Of a DNA stretch of 57,683 nt, positions 19,457 to 27,223 are shown piece after piece. Made by a program: the position numbers and the translations under genes. The DNA lies in NCBI GenBank assembly GCA_023398165.1, contig JAEWSQ010000026.1, positions 1 through 57,683 of the forward strand, given 5' to 3'. Origin of the DNA: Spirochaetota bacterium. Its GTDB lineage: Bacteria > Spirochaetota > Spirochaetia > Treponematales > Treponemataceae. The first letter of the stretch is position 1. Every line of letters starts with the position of its first letter. The notes below the pieces were generated by a model, which worked only from the letters and a program-made list of their open reading frames with translations, was not told the DNA's origin and did no database searches.

Positions 19457-19852
19457 CAGAAGAGACATAAGCCGGGTTCTGTACTGTTTCCGGAACAAAG
19501 TTCCAAAAACGCATGACCATCTATCTAATGTGAACGTTACCGTCCATATTAAGCGATCTACCCGTAACCATGTATCGGAGTCCGGCTACTGCTTGATCTT
19601 GCTCCAAATGAGGCTTGCATTGCCGTTTCCGTTGCCGGAAACGCGGTGGGCTCTTACCCCGCCTTTTCACCCTTACCTTCCGGCGGTATTTTTTCTGCTG
19701 CGCTGTCTGTCGCCAGAAGCTTTTGGCTAACCAAAGGCTCAAAACCTCTGGTTATTACCAAGTTCTTCCGACGCCCGGCTGTTAGCCGGCATTTTTTCCG
19801 AAGGAGCCCGGACTTTCCTCCTGCGGAAGCAGGCGGTCATATCTCTTCTGCC
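19457..19852 (-). ncRNA. rnpB: RNase P RNA (bacterial type A)
   Basis: Catalytic RNA of RNase P, which matures the 5' ends of tRNAs. On the minus strand the 5' end forms helix P1 (CAGAAGAGA, 19842-19850) with the 3' end (TCTCTTCTG, from 19457). The universal core is present: GAGGAAAGTCCGGGCTCC near the 5' end and ACAGAACCCGGCTTATG near the 3' end. About 396 nt is the normal size. It lies 8 nt after the stop of the zinc-ribbon gene and 18 nt before the TPR gene, all on one strand. A run of eight T (19449-19456 on the opposite strand) follows the 3' end. Exact ends are estimated from P1. Confidence 0.95.
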
Positions 19853-19859
19853 GAATTAC

Positions 19860-20714
19860 CTATTCATCAAAGCCGACATCTTTCATGTCTTCGCTTTCGT
19901 CGCCTTCTTCATCGCTGTCATCATCGATTTCATCGAAATCGTCATCAAGATCAGCAAGGCTTCCTGTATCCTCGATCTGGAAGTACTGATCTTCTCCCCC
20001 GTCAGTTTCCTGATAAAACAGAATTCTGCTGCAGTACGGACAGAAAACGATTTTTTCACCTGCATGAACTTCATTTGCAAACTGTGCAGGAAGAATCATG
20101 TGACAGCCGTCGCATACGTTGCCTTTTACGGCAACAATACCCTTACCCTGCTTGCTTCCGATGATTCTTTCAAATTTGAAGAAAATGTCGTCATCAATAC
20201 CCTGTTTTAGATCATCAACCTGGGAAATTAAATCGGACAGGTGTTCTTTGTATGATGAAATTTCCTCTTCCAGTGAATGCTTGCCTGCATTAAGTTCAGA
20301 TTCCTGACTGGATATAAGCTGTTCTTCCTGTTTTAAATTTTCGTTAAGCTCTGCAAGATTTTTTTCTTCTTTCTGCAGATCTTTTCGGAGCTGCTGTTCA
20401 AGCTCTGTTTTATCTTTTATTTCTTTATCGAGTGCTTCGTACTCGCGGTGGGTGGTTATTGAATCCATACCCTTTTCACTTTTCTCACGGGCGGCATCTG
20501 CTTCAGCCAGTTCAGATTTTAATCTTGCAACCTTGGATCGAACTTCTTCATAAATTGTATTTTTTTCTATAAACTCTTTTTTTAAGCGGGCAAGAAGCTC
20601 ATCCTGTGATGAAAGCTTTTTCGGCGCATCGGTGATTTTTGCTTCAAGTTCATATTTTTGTGCAAGTACATCCTGCAGTGTTTTAAGTTTTTCAAAAACT
20701 TCTATCATGTTCAT
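19860..20714 (-). CDS. C4 zinc-ribbon coiled-coil protein (DUF164 / zf-RING_7, CdsZ/FlgZ-like)
   Basis: 284 residues. Residues 1-180 are a long antiparallel coiled coil. Residues about 195-235 are a C4 zinc ribbon (CDGCHM...CPYC) with the family phrase KGIVAVKGNVCDGCHMILPA. The last 45 residues are almost wholly acidic (Asp/Glu runs), an extension not needed for the fold. Helicobacter HP0958 of this family acts on RpoN and flagellin mRNA; whether that applies here is unknown. Its place between rpoD and rnpB would suit a nucleic-acid or RNA-polymerase partner. Two start codons (residues 1 and 3) are possible; GAGG precedes both. Confidence 0.85.
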   Translation of the reverse strand: MNMIEVFEKLKTLQDVLAQKYELEAKITDAPKKLSSQDELLARLKKEFIEKNTIYEEVRSKVARLKSELAEADAAREKSEKGMDSITTHREYEALDKEIKDKTELEQQLRKDLQKEEKNLAELNENLKQEEQLISSQESELNAGKHSLEEEISSYKEHLSDLISQVDDLKQGIDDDIFFKFERIIGSKQGKGIVAVKGNVCDGCHMILPAQFANEVHAGEKIVFCPYCSRILFYQETDGGEDQYFQIEDTGSLADLDDDFDEIDDDSDEEGDESEDMKDVGFDE

Positions 20715-20777
20715 TATAAAAACCTCTTTTCCCGTAAACTATCCAAGTGTAACAGTACATTTATATACTATAATGGA

Positions 20778-22556
20778 TTAAATGTCTATATAATCGCGCA
20801 GACCGCTTGACCGTCTGGGGTGTCTTAACCGGCGGAGCGCTTTTGCTTCAATCTGCCGGATTCTTTCTCTTGTAACATTAAAGTACAATCCCACCTCTTC
20901 AAGAGTTAATGAATACCCGTCATCGAGTCCGAAACGCATTTTAAGAACTTCCTGCTCTCTCGGAGGCAGTGTTGCAAGGACTGAATGAACCTGTTCCTGA
21001 AGAAGTGTATAGGCTGTCATGTTTGCAGGATTTTCAACTTCCTTATCTTCAATGAAGTCTCCTAAAAGAGAATCTTCTTCCTCACCAATAGGAGTCTCAA
21101 GAGAAATAGGTTCCCTCGCAACATTTTTAACCTGTTTGACTCTTGCGACAGGCCATCCAAGCTGCTCTGCAATTTCATCATCGGTAGGTTCCCTTCCCAA
21201 TCTTTGCATAAGCTGACGGGACTCGCGTACGACTTTATTTATCTGCTCAATCATATGAACAGGAACACGGATAGTACGCGCCTGATCAGAGATGCTTCGA
21301 GTAATTGCCTGCCGGATCCACCATGTTGCATAGGTCGAAAATTTATATCCTTTGCGGTATTCAAATTTCTCAACAGCTTTAATGAGTCCAATATTGCCTT
21401 CCTGAACAAGATCAAAAAACTGAAGTCCGCGGTTGGTATATTTTTTAGCAATTGAAACTACAAGACGGAGGTTGGCATTTATAAGTCGGTTTTTAGCCTC
21501 TTCCATCATTTTTCTGCCGCTTTGAATTTCTTTTGCCATCTCAAGAATTTCCTGGACATCATTTTCAAATTCATATTCAAGGCGTCTGAGTTTACGGTCA
21601 ATTTTTTGAATCTGCGTATAAATATCGCGGATTTCGTCAGCGGAAAGCCCCAATTCCTGTTCAAGCTTCACCCGTTCAGATTTTATTGCAACTTTCTTTC
21701 CCAGAGTGCGAAGATCCCCGTAATCGGCAATACGCAGTTCTTTAGCCTTTCTTTCCTGGCGGTGCCTGTATTCGCTTATTCTCCGTGTTGCATCAATAAA
21801 TTTATCTGAAAAACGTTCAATTTCCTCGGACTGAATATCTATGGTCTGCAGCGCGGGGAGAATTTTTTGACGAACTTCAACTAAACCTTCATCTTCGAAA
21901 ATATTCTTAGTAGGATCCGCATCATACAGCTGTTTTTTTAACTGTATGTACTGCTTCATTTCTGCAAGAATGGGCTTTAAGACTTCGCTGTAATATGTGC
22001 GAAGCCTGCGCTTTTCTGCCATCTCCTCATTTATTTCTTTTCTCGGCTTTCCCGCCTCATGAGGATCGATGCGTGAAAAAGCCTTTTGAGCCACAAGATA
22101 GAATTCGGGTATCATCATTCCGGAATGCTTTATTACACCCTTAATGATATTTTCACCCTCTTCCATTTTTTTTGAAAGCTCAACTTCCTGTTCAGCACTG
22201 AGAAGATTTTCTTTCCCAATTTCTCTAAGATAGAGTTTTATAGGATCATCGCCGTTGGAGTTTTTCTCATTGTAGACGAGTCTTTTTCTAGAATCTTCTT
22301 TAGCGGATTCAACCGCTTCGGTATCAGAAACAGAATCATCGGTTTCTTCTTCATCCTCGTCATCCAACAAAGCATCATCTTCAATGAATTGTATTTTATT
22401 TTTCTGCAGTATGTTTAAGACACTGTCCATTTTTTCAGTGTCTTTAATGATATCCTGCGGCAGCTGCTCATTCAGCTCATCCCAGGTTATCTGTTTTTTT
22501 ACTTTGGCATACTCTATAAGCTTTGCAATAGCAGGATCCAGTTCTTGATCCGTCAT
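20778..22556 (-). CDS. rpoD: RNA polymerase primary sigma factor (sigma-70)
   Basis: 592 residues with all regions of a housekeeping sigma. Region 1.1 (residues 1-80) has an acidic stretch DDEDEEETDD. Region 1.2 is DPIKLYLREIGKENLLSAEQ. Then come a non-conserved insert and regions 2.1-2.4 (ANLRLVVSIAKKYTNRGLQF, then GYKFSTYATWWIRQAITRSI). Regions 3 and 4.2 follow, with VTRERIRQIEAKALRRLRHP. It overlaps dnaG as ATGA, recreating the dnaG-rpoD half of the classical macromolecular-synthesis operon. The promoters seen in this window (TTGACA-like, 17 bp, TATAAT-like) suit this sigma. Confidence 0.98.
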   Translation of the reverse strand: MTDQELDPAIAKLIEYAKVKKQITWDELNEQLPQDIIKDTEKMDSVLNILQKNKIQFIEDDALLDDEDEEETDDSVSDTEAVESAKEDSRKRLVYNEKNSNGDDPIKLYLREIGKENLLSAEQEVELSKKMEEGENIIKGVIKHSGMMIPEFYLVAQKAFSRIDPHEAGKPRKEINEEMAEKRRLRTYYSEVLKPILAEMKQYIQLKKQLYDADPTKNIFEDEGLVEVRQKILPALQTIDIQSEEIERFSDKFIDATRRISEYRHRQERKAKELRIADYGDLRTLGKKVAIKSERVKLEQELGLSADEIRDIYTQIQKIDRKLRRLEYEFENDVQEILEMAKEIQSGRKMMEEAKNRLINANLRLVVSIAKKYTNRGLQFFDLVQEGNIGLIKAVEKFEYRKGYKFSTYATWWIRQAITRSISDQARTIRVPVHMIEQINKVVRESRQLMQRLGREPTDDEIAEQLGWPVARVKQVKNVAREPISLETPIGEEEDSLLGDFIEDKEVENPANMTAYTLLQEQVHSVLATLPPREQEVLKMRFGLDDGYSLTLEEVGLYFNVTRERIRQIEAKALRRLRHPRRSSGLRDYIDI

Positions 22557-24349
22557 CCGTTTGCATCCTTTTTATTAAGCAATTCAAAATCAATGTTCAT
22601 TTTCTCACTGATCATGCTGTCGAGCTGTTTTTGATCATCCAGAGTTACAACAGTAAACTGCCGAATCCGGTTCATCAGGCGGCTGCGTTTTCGTTCCAAA
22701 CTATTACGCCGTACAAGCGTAATGATGTCTTCAATAGTCTGTTCTTTATTCAGGGCAAATTCACCGGATGTAATGTATTCAGCTACAAACTGGTTAACCC
22801 CTTCACTGGAACACTTGGACATAACGCTTTCGAAACTAACCGCGCCCTCCCTATAGCATTCTTCAAGAGCAATGAACATATCCCGAGCCATGGCGTCTTC
22901 AAAATCCTCAGGGTTAACTTTTGTCCGTATCTTAGGATAACAATCAATATTAGCAATAATTGCTATTATAGCCCGTAACTCCGCATTGGGTTTTATCTTC
23001 TCTTTTTTAACGGGTATCTGTTGTATCTTGGATTGTTTTTCGTTTTGGATAGAACTGTTATATAAACCCCGGTTATTGAAGTCTTTTTTCACCGCCTCTG
23101 GTTTTAAGCTGAAAGTCTGGCATAATTTTTCCAGACTCGTTTCTTTTTGTATGTCCGACTTCAAGGCCTCAACGTAAGGAAAAAAAGACAAGGCGGCCTT
23201 TGTTTTTCCTTCTGGAGTATCTGTATTATACTCATTCGCCAGAAAAGACAACAAATAATCAACATCAATTATAGCGCTCTCAACGCATCTTGTCAATGCT
23301 TCCTTGCCGTTATTAAGGAGAATATCGGCAGGATCCTTATCTTTAAAACTGATTATTTTTACACTGATATCAGCTTTTCTGCAGATAATTATCGATTTCA
23401 TCGTGGCATCCTGCCCGGCCTGATCGCTGTCCAGAGACAGATACATTGTTTCAATGAAGGGCTGCACTATTTTTATCTGCTCTTCGGTTAATGCTGTTCC
23501 GCACAGCGCAACTGCATGCTGTATTCCCGCCTGATGATACGCTATAACGTCCATGTAGCCTTCACAGAAAATTACGGCCTTTTTTTTGCGGATATGCTGT
23601 TTTGCAAGATGAAATGCATACAAGGTTTCGCGTTTTTTGTATATTTCCGATTCCCTGGAGTTAATATACTTAGGACCTTCCCCGTGAAGAATCCTTCCTC
23701 CGAAACCGATAACCTGTCCTTTTCTATTCCATATGGGAAAGGTAAGTCTGTCACTAAAAAAAGAAATATCGGGGTATTTTGCCGATAAGAGTCCGGAATT
23801 CTGTAAAAACTCATCGCTGTATTTTTTTTCTATTAAGAATTTTTTAAGCCAGTACTTGTCTGCAGGCGCATAGCCGAGCTGGAACGTCTCAATAATTTCT
23901 TCGGTAATTCCCCGCTTCATAATGTACGACTTTGCAAAACTGCCCATTTCTGAAGAGGTTAAAAAAAAGTGATAGGTCCCTGCCACCCTTGTATAGAGCT
24001 CTATTAGAATATCTCTATTGGAAGTATCCGCAGGCGCCTCGTAATTACCGCCGTCATAGATTATTTCTATGCCGTTTTTTTTTGCAAGGCTTACAACAGC
24101 TTCGGTAAAAGTGATTTTTTCCATTTCCATTAAAAATTTAATGACGCCGCCGCCGGCACCGCAGCCGAAACAATGATACATTTTTCTGTCAGGTACAACA
24201 TGAAATGAAGGAGTCTTTTCATTATGAAAAGGACAGCAGCCCCACCAGTCCGATCCGCGTTTATCAAGCCGTGTATATTCATTAACAAGAGCAACAATAT
24301 CGGTGCGGTTATTCACTTCGTCAATAGTAACCGGCGCTATTTTTGCCAT
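22553..24349 (-). CDS. dnaG: DNA primase
   Basis: 598 residues; makes RNA primers for replication. The CHC2 zinc motif is C39, H42, C60 and C63 (CPFH...CFGC). The TOPRIM core has FCEGYMDVIAYHQAGIQHAV and the metal-binding SLDSDQAGQDA. YINSRESEIYKKRETLY is the RNA-polymerase-domain signature. The C-terminal part (from about 430) is the weakly conserved helicase-interaction domain. It overlaps rpoD by 4 nt and mltG by 1 nt (TAATG). Confidence 0.97.
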   Translation of the reverse strand: MAKIAPVTIDEVNNRTDIVALVNEYTRLDKRGSDWWGCCPFHNEKTPSFHVVPDRKMYHCFGCGAGGGVIKFLMEMEKITFTEAVVSLAKKNGIEIIYDGGNYEAPADTSNRDILIELYTRVAGTYHFFLTSSEMGSFAKSYIMKRGITEEIIETFQLGYAPADKYWLKKFLIEKKYSDEFLQNSGLLSAKYPDISFFSDRLTFPIWNRKGQVIGFGGRILHGEGPKYINSRESEIYKKRETLYAFHLAKQHIRKKKAVIFCEGYMDVIAYHQAGIQHAVALCGTALTEEQIKIVQPFIETMYLSLDSDQAGQDATMKSIIICRKADISVKIISFKDKDPADILLNNGKEALTRCVESAIIDVDYLLSFLANEYNTDTPEGKTKAALSFFPYVEALKSDIQKETSLEKLCQTFSLKPEAVKKDFNNRGLYNSSIQNEKQSKIQQIPVKKEKIKPNAELRAIIAIIANIDCYPKIRTKVNPEDFEDAMARDMFIALEECYREGAVSFESVMSKCSSEGVNQFVAEYITSGEFALNKEQTIEDIITLVRRNSLERKRSRLMNRIRQFTVVTLDDQKQLDSMISEKMNIDFELLNKKDANG

Positions 24350-25371
24350 TAATTTCCCGCCTTCCTTTTAATGCTTATACTGTTTCCGGCTTCCTTATGA
24401 TCATCAAAATTCTTTGTAAAAGTATGTGTTCCGCTTTGCTCATCAATCAGACGGAAGTAGTAGTAGTCTGTGTCTGCAGGTTTTGCAGCTGCTTTTAAGG
24501 CAGTTAGTCCCGGATTGGATATTGGAGTCGGAGGTAATCCTGCATAAAGATAGGTATTATACGGACTTTCTATACGGGTATCTTTTTCTGTTATCCGCTC
24601 GGGATGGTCCCGCCCTTCAATCTCCGTCAAAATATATACAATCGTTGCACATGAATACAAACCTATATTGTACTTGAGCCGGTTTGTAAAAACACTTGCA
24701 ATCAAAGGAGCTTCATCTTCCCGGCGGTACTCCCTCTCCACAATTGAGGCAAGTGTTACAATGAAATACAGTTCATCACTGTTTTTCTGCTCCAGACCCT
24801 CTATTGTTTTAAGCTTTGAATAAAAATTTTCGATAAACAGCTCAACAACCTGAACGGCATCCATTTCCGGCTGCAGATAGTATGTATCCGGGAAAAGGTA
24901 TCCCTGTGCAGTATTTGAAGGAATACTGAATTTTTTAAGTACCTCAGGATTAGTACATGCGGATGTAAAATCGGCAGCGTTTACAACACCCTTTTCTTCA
25001 AGAAGAGAAGCAATGCGCGATATTGTTAAACCTTCCGGTACGGAGACAATTATTTGAGCATCTTTGCCCTTTTCAAGAATTGCAAGTATTTGGGAATACG
25101 TCATATCAGGTGAAAGCTGATACACTCCCGCTTTGATCACAGTATTGGAATACCGGGCAATACCGTAAAAAAGCAAGGAACTGCGGATAATGTTATTTTT
25201 CTCAAGCAGTCTTCCGGCGGCTCTTGCAGAAATTCCTTTTGATATGATTACTTCCTGCATTTGAGCACTATCCGATAACGGCTGCAGAAAATACACAACG
25301 GTACATGCAAACACCGTAAAGAGTACTATACATATGCTTATAATAACAATAATAATTCTTTTAGCTCTCAT
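24349..25371 (-). CDS. mltG: Endolytic murein transglycosylase MltG
   Basis: 340 residues. An N-terminal membrane helix is followed by the periplasmic YceG/MltG domain with the catalytic glutamate in LASIVEREYRREDEAPLIAS and the conserved ESPYNTYLYAGLPPTPISNP motif. The enzyme cuts nascent glycan strands and terminates their elongation. I choose the ATG at 25371 (MRAKRIIIVIISICIVLF). The TTG at 25395 would add eight residues, has no ribosome site and lies deep in the upstream small gene, while 25371 has GAGAAG upstream. With this start it overlaps the 59-aa gene by 11 nt. Confidence 0.93.
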   Translation of the reverse strand: MRAKRIIIVIISICIVLFTVFACTVVYFLQPLSDSAQMQEVIISKGISARAAGRLLEKNNIIRSSLLFYGIARYSNTVIKAGVYQLSPDMTYSQILAILEKGKDAQIIVSVPEGLTISRIASLLEEKGVVNAADFTSACTNPEVLKKFSIPSNTAQGYLFPDTYYLQPEMDAVQVVELFIENFYSKLKTIEGLEQKNSDELYFIVTLASIVEREYRREDEAPLIASVFTNRLKYNIGLYSCATIVYILTEIEGRDHPERITEKDTRIESPYNTYLYAGLPPTPISNPGLTALKAAAKPADTDYYYFRLIDEQSGTHTFTKNFDDHKEAGNSISIKRKAGN

Positions 25372-25540
25372 TAAAAAACTTCTCAGCCTCTTCAATTGTC
25401 ATAGAATCGTATAAAAAAGAAAGCAGTGTATCATACAAATGTTTCAGCTCAGAATCAAGCTCCTTTTCCTTTGACAGCAGCAGTACAAGCGATCTAATCT
25501 CGAGTTCAGAAAATTTATAAGGAAATCCTTCCTCTGTCAT
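25361..25540 (-). CDS. Small 59-aa protein between MBL hydrolase and mltG
   Basis: A complete short reading frame from ATG (25540) to TAA (25361). The start overlaps the MBL hydrolase stop as ATGA, and the 3' end overlaps mltG by 11 nt. It fills an otherwise unexplained 142-bp gap. The peptide begins MTEEGFPYKF and ends EEAEKFFNES. The composition is rich in Leu, Glu and Ser with a likely helix in the middle (LVLLLSKEKELDSELKHLYD); there is no signal peptide or cysteine. The coupling at both ends is the main evidence that it is real. Function unknown. Confidence 0.7.
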   Translation of the reverse strand: MTEEGFPYKFSELEIRSLVLLLSKEKELDSELKHLYDTLLSFLYDSMTIEEAEKFFNES

Positions 25541-26475
25541 ACGGTAATTTCCAAACCCTCACAGGCAATATCAAGGTTGATTTCCTTTTTTACCGCATAA
25601 TTGGCATACCATCGAGCCGACTGCAGTATGGAATAAACCTTTTTATCGTCATAGGTAGGGTCATGATGAAACAGCAGAACTTTTTTTATATTCCAGGCGG
25701 ATGCAAAATCAACCGCATAGCAGAAAGCTGAGTGTCCCCAGTTTTCCTTTTCCACGGCCTCTTCGGCAGTGTATTGCGAATCTATTACAAGAACATCAGC
25801 GTTTTCAAAAAAAGAATCATTATCACCGTCTTTTTCAAAATCTTTGGTAAATATTTCAACATCGGTGGCATAGATAAATTTTTTATCGTCTTCCTCAAAA
25901 GAAAAAGCATAGGAATCGCCGGGATGCGACATCTTCTTACAGTTCACCTTTACCCCTTCCACAATGAAACGTTCTCCCGGCACTATCGTGTGATAGGTTA
26001 TGTTTTTTGTAAATGCATCCATAGTCACCGGGAATTCGGGCTCTTTCATTTGATTTAAAAGAATATCTTTAATATTCGATGATGCCGAGTAAAAGTGAAT
26101 CTCACAGTCTCTCTGATATGCCGGATCAAAAAACGGCAAACCCTGTATATGATCCCAGTGAAAATGTGAAATGAAAATATTTATTTTTTTTACGTTGTCA
26201 CGGGCTAATTTTTTTCCTAAAAGACGGATTCCTGAGCCTGCATCAAGAATAAAGGAGGCATTGCTTTTTGTTGTAAGCTCGAGACAGGCGCTGTTGCCTC
26301 CCACCGTCCCGTAAATCCAGGGCGGCAAAGAAGATATAAACCGCTCTCGGGAATCCGAACTCTCAAGATCTGAAACTGTAATGCGCTGAACGACAGCTTC
26401 TATCTTAGCCTTAATTTTCTCCGGTGATAACGGCGTCGGTAATGATCCCCTTACTCCCCAAAACATAACCTTCAT
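25537..26475 (-). CDS. MBL-fold metallohydrolase (phosphodiesterase-like)
   Basis: 312 residues. The start MKVMFWGVRGSLPTP and GGNSACLEL are typical of the MBL group that includes PhnP/CpdA-like cyclic phosphodiesterases. The metal motif SHFHWDH is at residues 103-109 (H104, H106, D108, H109). Further ligands fit KKMSHPGDSYAF, IYATDVE and LLFHHDPTYDD. A nucleotide or cyclic phosphodiester is a likely substrate but is not known. It starts 1 nt after the cysteine-cluster gene and overlaps the 59-aa gene. Confidence 0.85.
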   Translation of the reverse strand: MKVMFWGVRGSLPTPLSPEKIKAKIEAVVQRITVSDLESSDSRERFISSLPPWIYGTVGGNSACLELTTKSNASFILDAGSGIRLLGKKLARDNVKKINIFISHFHWDHIQGLPFFDPAYQRDCEIHFYSASSNIKDILLNQMKEPEFPVTMDAFTKNITYHTIVPGERFIVEGVKVNCKKMSHPGDSYAFSFEEDDKKFIYATDVEIFTKDFEKDGDNDSFFENADVLVIDSQYTAEEAVEKENWGHSAFCYAVDFASAWNIKKVLLFHHDPTYDDKKVYSILQSARWYANYAVKKEINLDIACEGLEITV

Positions 26476-26476
26476 C

Positions 26477-26926
26477 TTAATCTCCGATTTCCACTGTGCT
26501 CAAAGGCTTATTTTCTTTATATTCAGTGTTGCGTTCATGTATTTCAGCGGTACTGAATGATCTGCCCTTATTAATTCCGGGACAATGAGCCGACTCTTCA
26601 TCCCATGTTTCTCTGTTTTTTATGATTGAATTCCAGAATGGATACGTTCTGCATTGTACCGGCCGTGATTCATATACCGTACACCCGTTATTCCAAAATA
26701 TGCAGTCATAATTTCTTTTTTCCTGTAAACAAAGAACTTCGGAACCATCATAGTACGGTACAAATCTGCAGTATTTACTGATGAAAACTTTAGAATCAAG
26801 ATTAAACCAATGGCATAGTTTTGTCAAATCTTTTCCGGATAAATACACATAGCCCGGTTCGTGTCTGCAGCAATGGGAACACTGCTGACAGGAGAAACAC
26901 ACATTACTCAAACTTGAATCACACAT
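26477..26926 (-). CDS. YkgJ-type cysteine cluster (zinc/iron-chelating) protein
   Basis: 149 residues with the family pattern CFSCQQCSHCCRHEPGYVYL near the N-terminus, DCIFWNNGCTVYESRPVQCR in the middle and ESAHCPGI. Nine or more cysteines suggest bound zinc or an iron-sulfur cluster. The ATG at 26926 is chosen over a longer in-frame start because GGAG lies 5 nt upstream. That ribosome site begins right after the T-tract of the tRNA-Tyr terminator, so the gene can only be transcribed by read-through or from an unseen promoter. The MBL gene follows after 1 nt. Function unknown. Confidence 0.85.
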   Translation of the reverse strand: MCDSSLSNVCFSCQQCSHCCRHEPGYVYLSGKDLTKLCHWFNLDSKVFISKYCRFVPYYDGSEVLCLQEKRNYDCIFWNNGCTVYESRPVQCRTYPFWNSIIKNRETWDEESAHCPGINKGRSFSTAEIHERNTEYKENKPLSTVEIGD

Positions 26927-26933
26927 AAAAACT

Positions 26934-26971
26934 CCAAAAAAAAAGGTGCTGAAACGGAGTTTCAACACCTT
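26934..26971 (-). terminator. Rho-independent terminator after tRNA-Thr/tRNA-Tyr
   Basis: On the minus strand AAGGTGTTGAAAC pairs with GTTTCAGCACCTT around a 3-nt loop (26943-26971). It is followed by a run of about nine T. The stem is 13 bp with one mismatch. Confidence 0.9.
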
Positions 26972-26975
26972 ATTG

Positions 26976-27057
26976 TGGGGAGAGAAGGATTCGAACCTTC
27001 GAAGGCGGAGCCAACAGATTTACAGTCTGCCCCCTTTGACCGCTCGGGAACCTCCCC
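26976..27057 (-). tRNA. tRNA-Tyr (GTA)
   Basis: 82-nt class II tRNA with a long variable arm. Acceptor GGGGAGG pairs with the 3' strand with one G-U. The anticodon loop is CTGTAAA (anticodon GTA), with T arm GTTCGAATC and discriminator A. The gene does not encode CCA. It lies 38 nt after tRNA-Thr in the same transcript. Confidence 0.96.
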
Positions 27058-27095
27058 AAATTTTTGTTCATCATACTCTATAAGAATAAAGTTCC

Positions 27096-27169
27096 AGCCA
27101 ACTTAGGGATTCGAACCCTAGACCCCGAGATTACAAATCACGTGCTCTGGCCAGCTGAGCTAAGTTGGC
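27096..27169 (-). tRNA. tRNA-Thr (TGT)
   Basis: 74-nt tRNA. Acceptor GCCAACT/AGTTGGC and T stem TAGGG/CCCTA are perfect, and the anticodon loop is TTTGTAA. The anticodon stem CGTGA/TCTCG has one U-U mismatch (positions 29-41). Discriminator is T; CCA is not encoded. Confidence 0.95.
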
Positions 27170-27185
27170 GTGACGAACGAGTAGT

Positions 27186-27214
27186 AATATAGCTGTTAAC
27201 ACAGTTAATGTCAA
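27186..27214 (-). promoter_or_regulatory. Promoter of the tRNA-Thr/tRNA-Tyr operon
   Basis: Perfect -35 TTGACA (27209-27214), 17-bp spacer, TATATT (27186-27191) on the minus strand, about 17 bp before the tRNA-Thr 5' end. It is also just downstream of the glgA stop. Confidence 0.9.
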
Positions 27215-27223
27215 TAGCTTTTT

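Noticed and set aside
19646..20164. 172-aa open frame on the + strand
   Set aside because: It runs across RNase P RNA and the opposite strand of the zinc-ribbon gene; composition is not protein-like.
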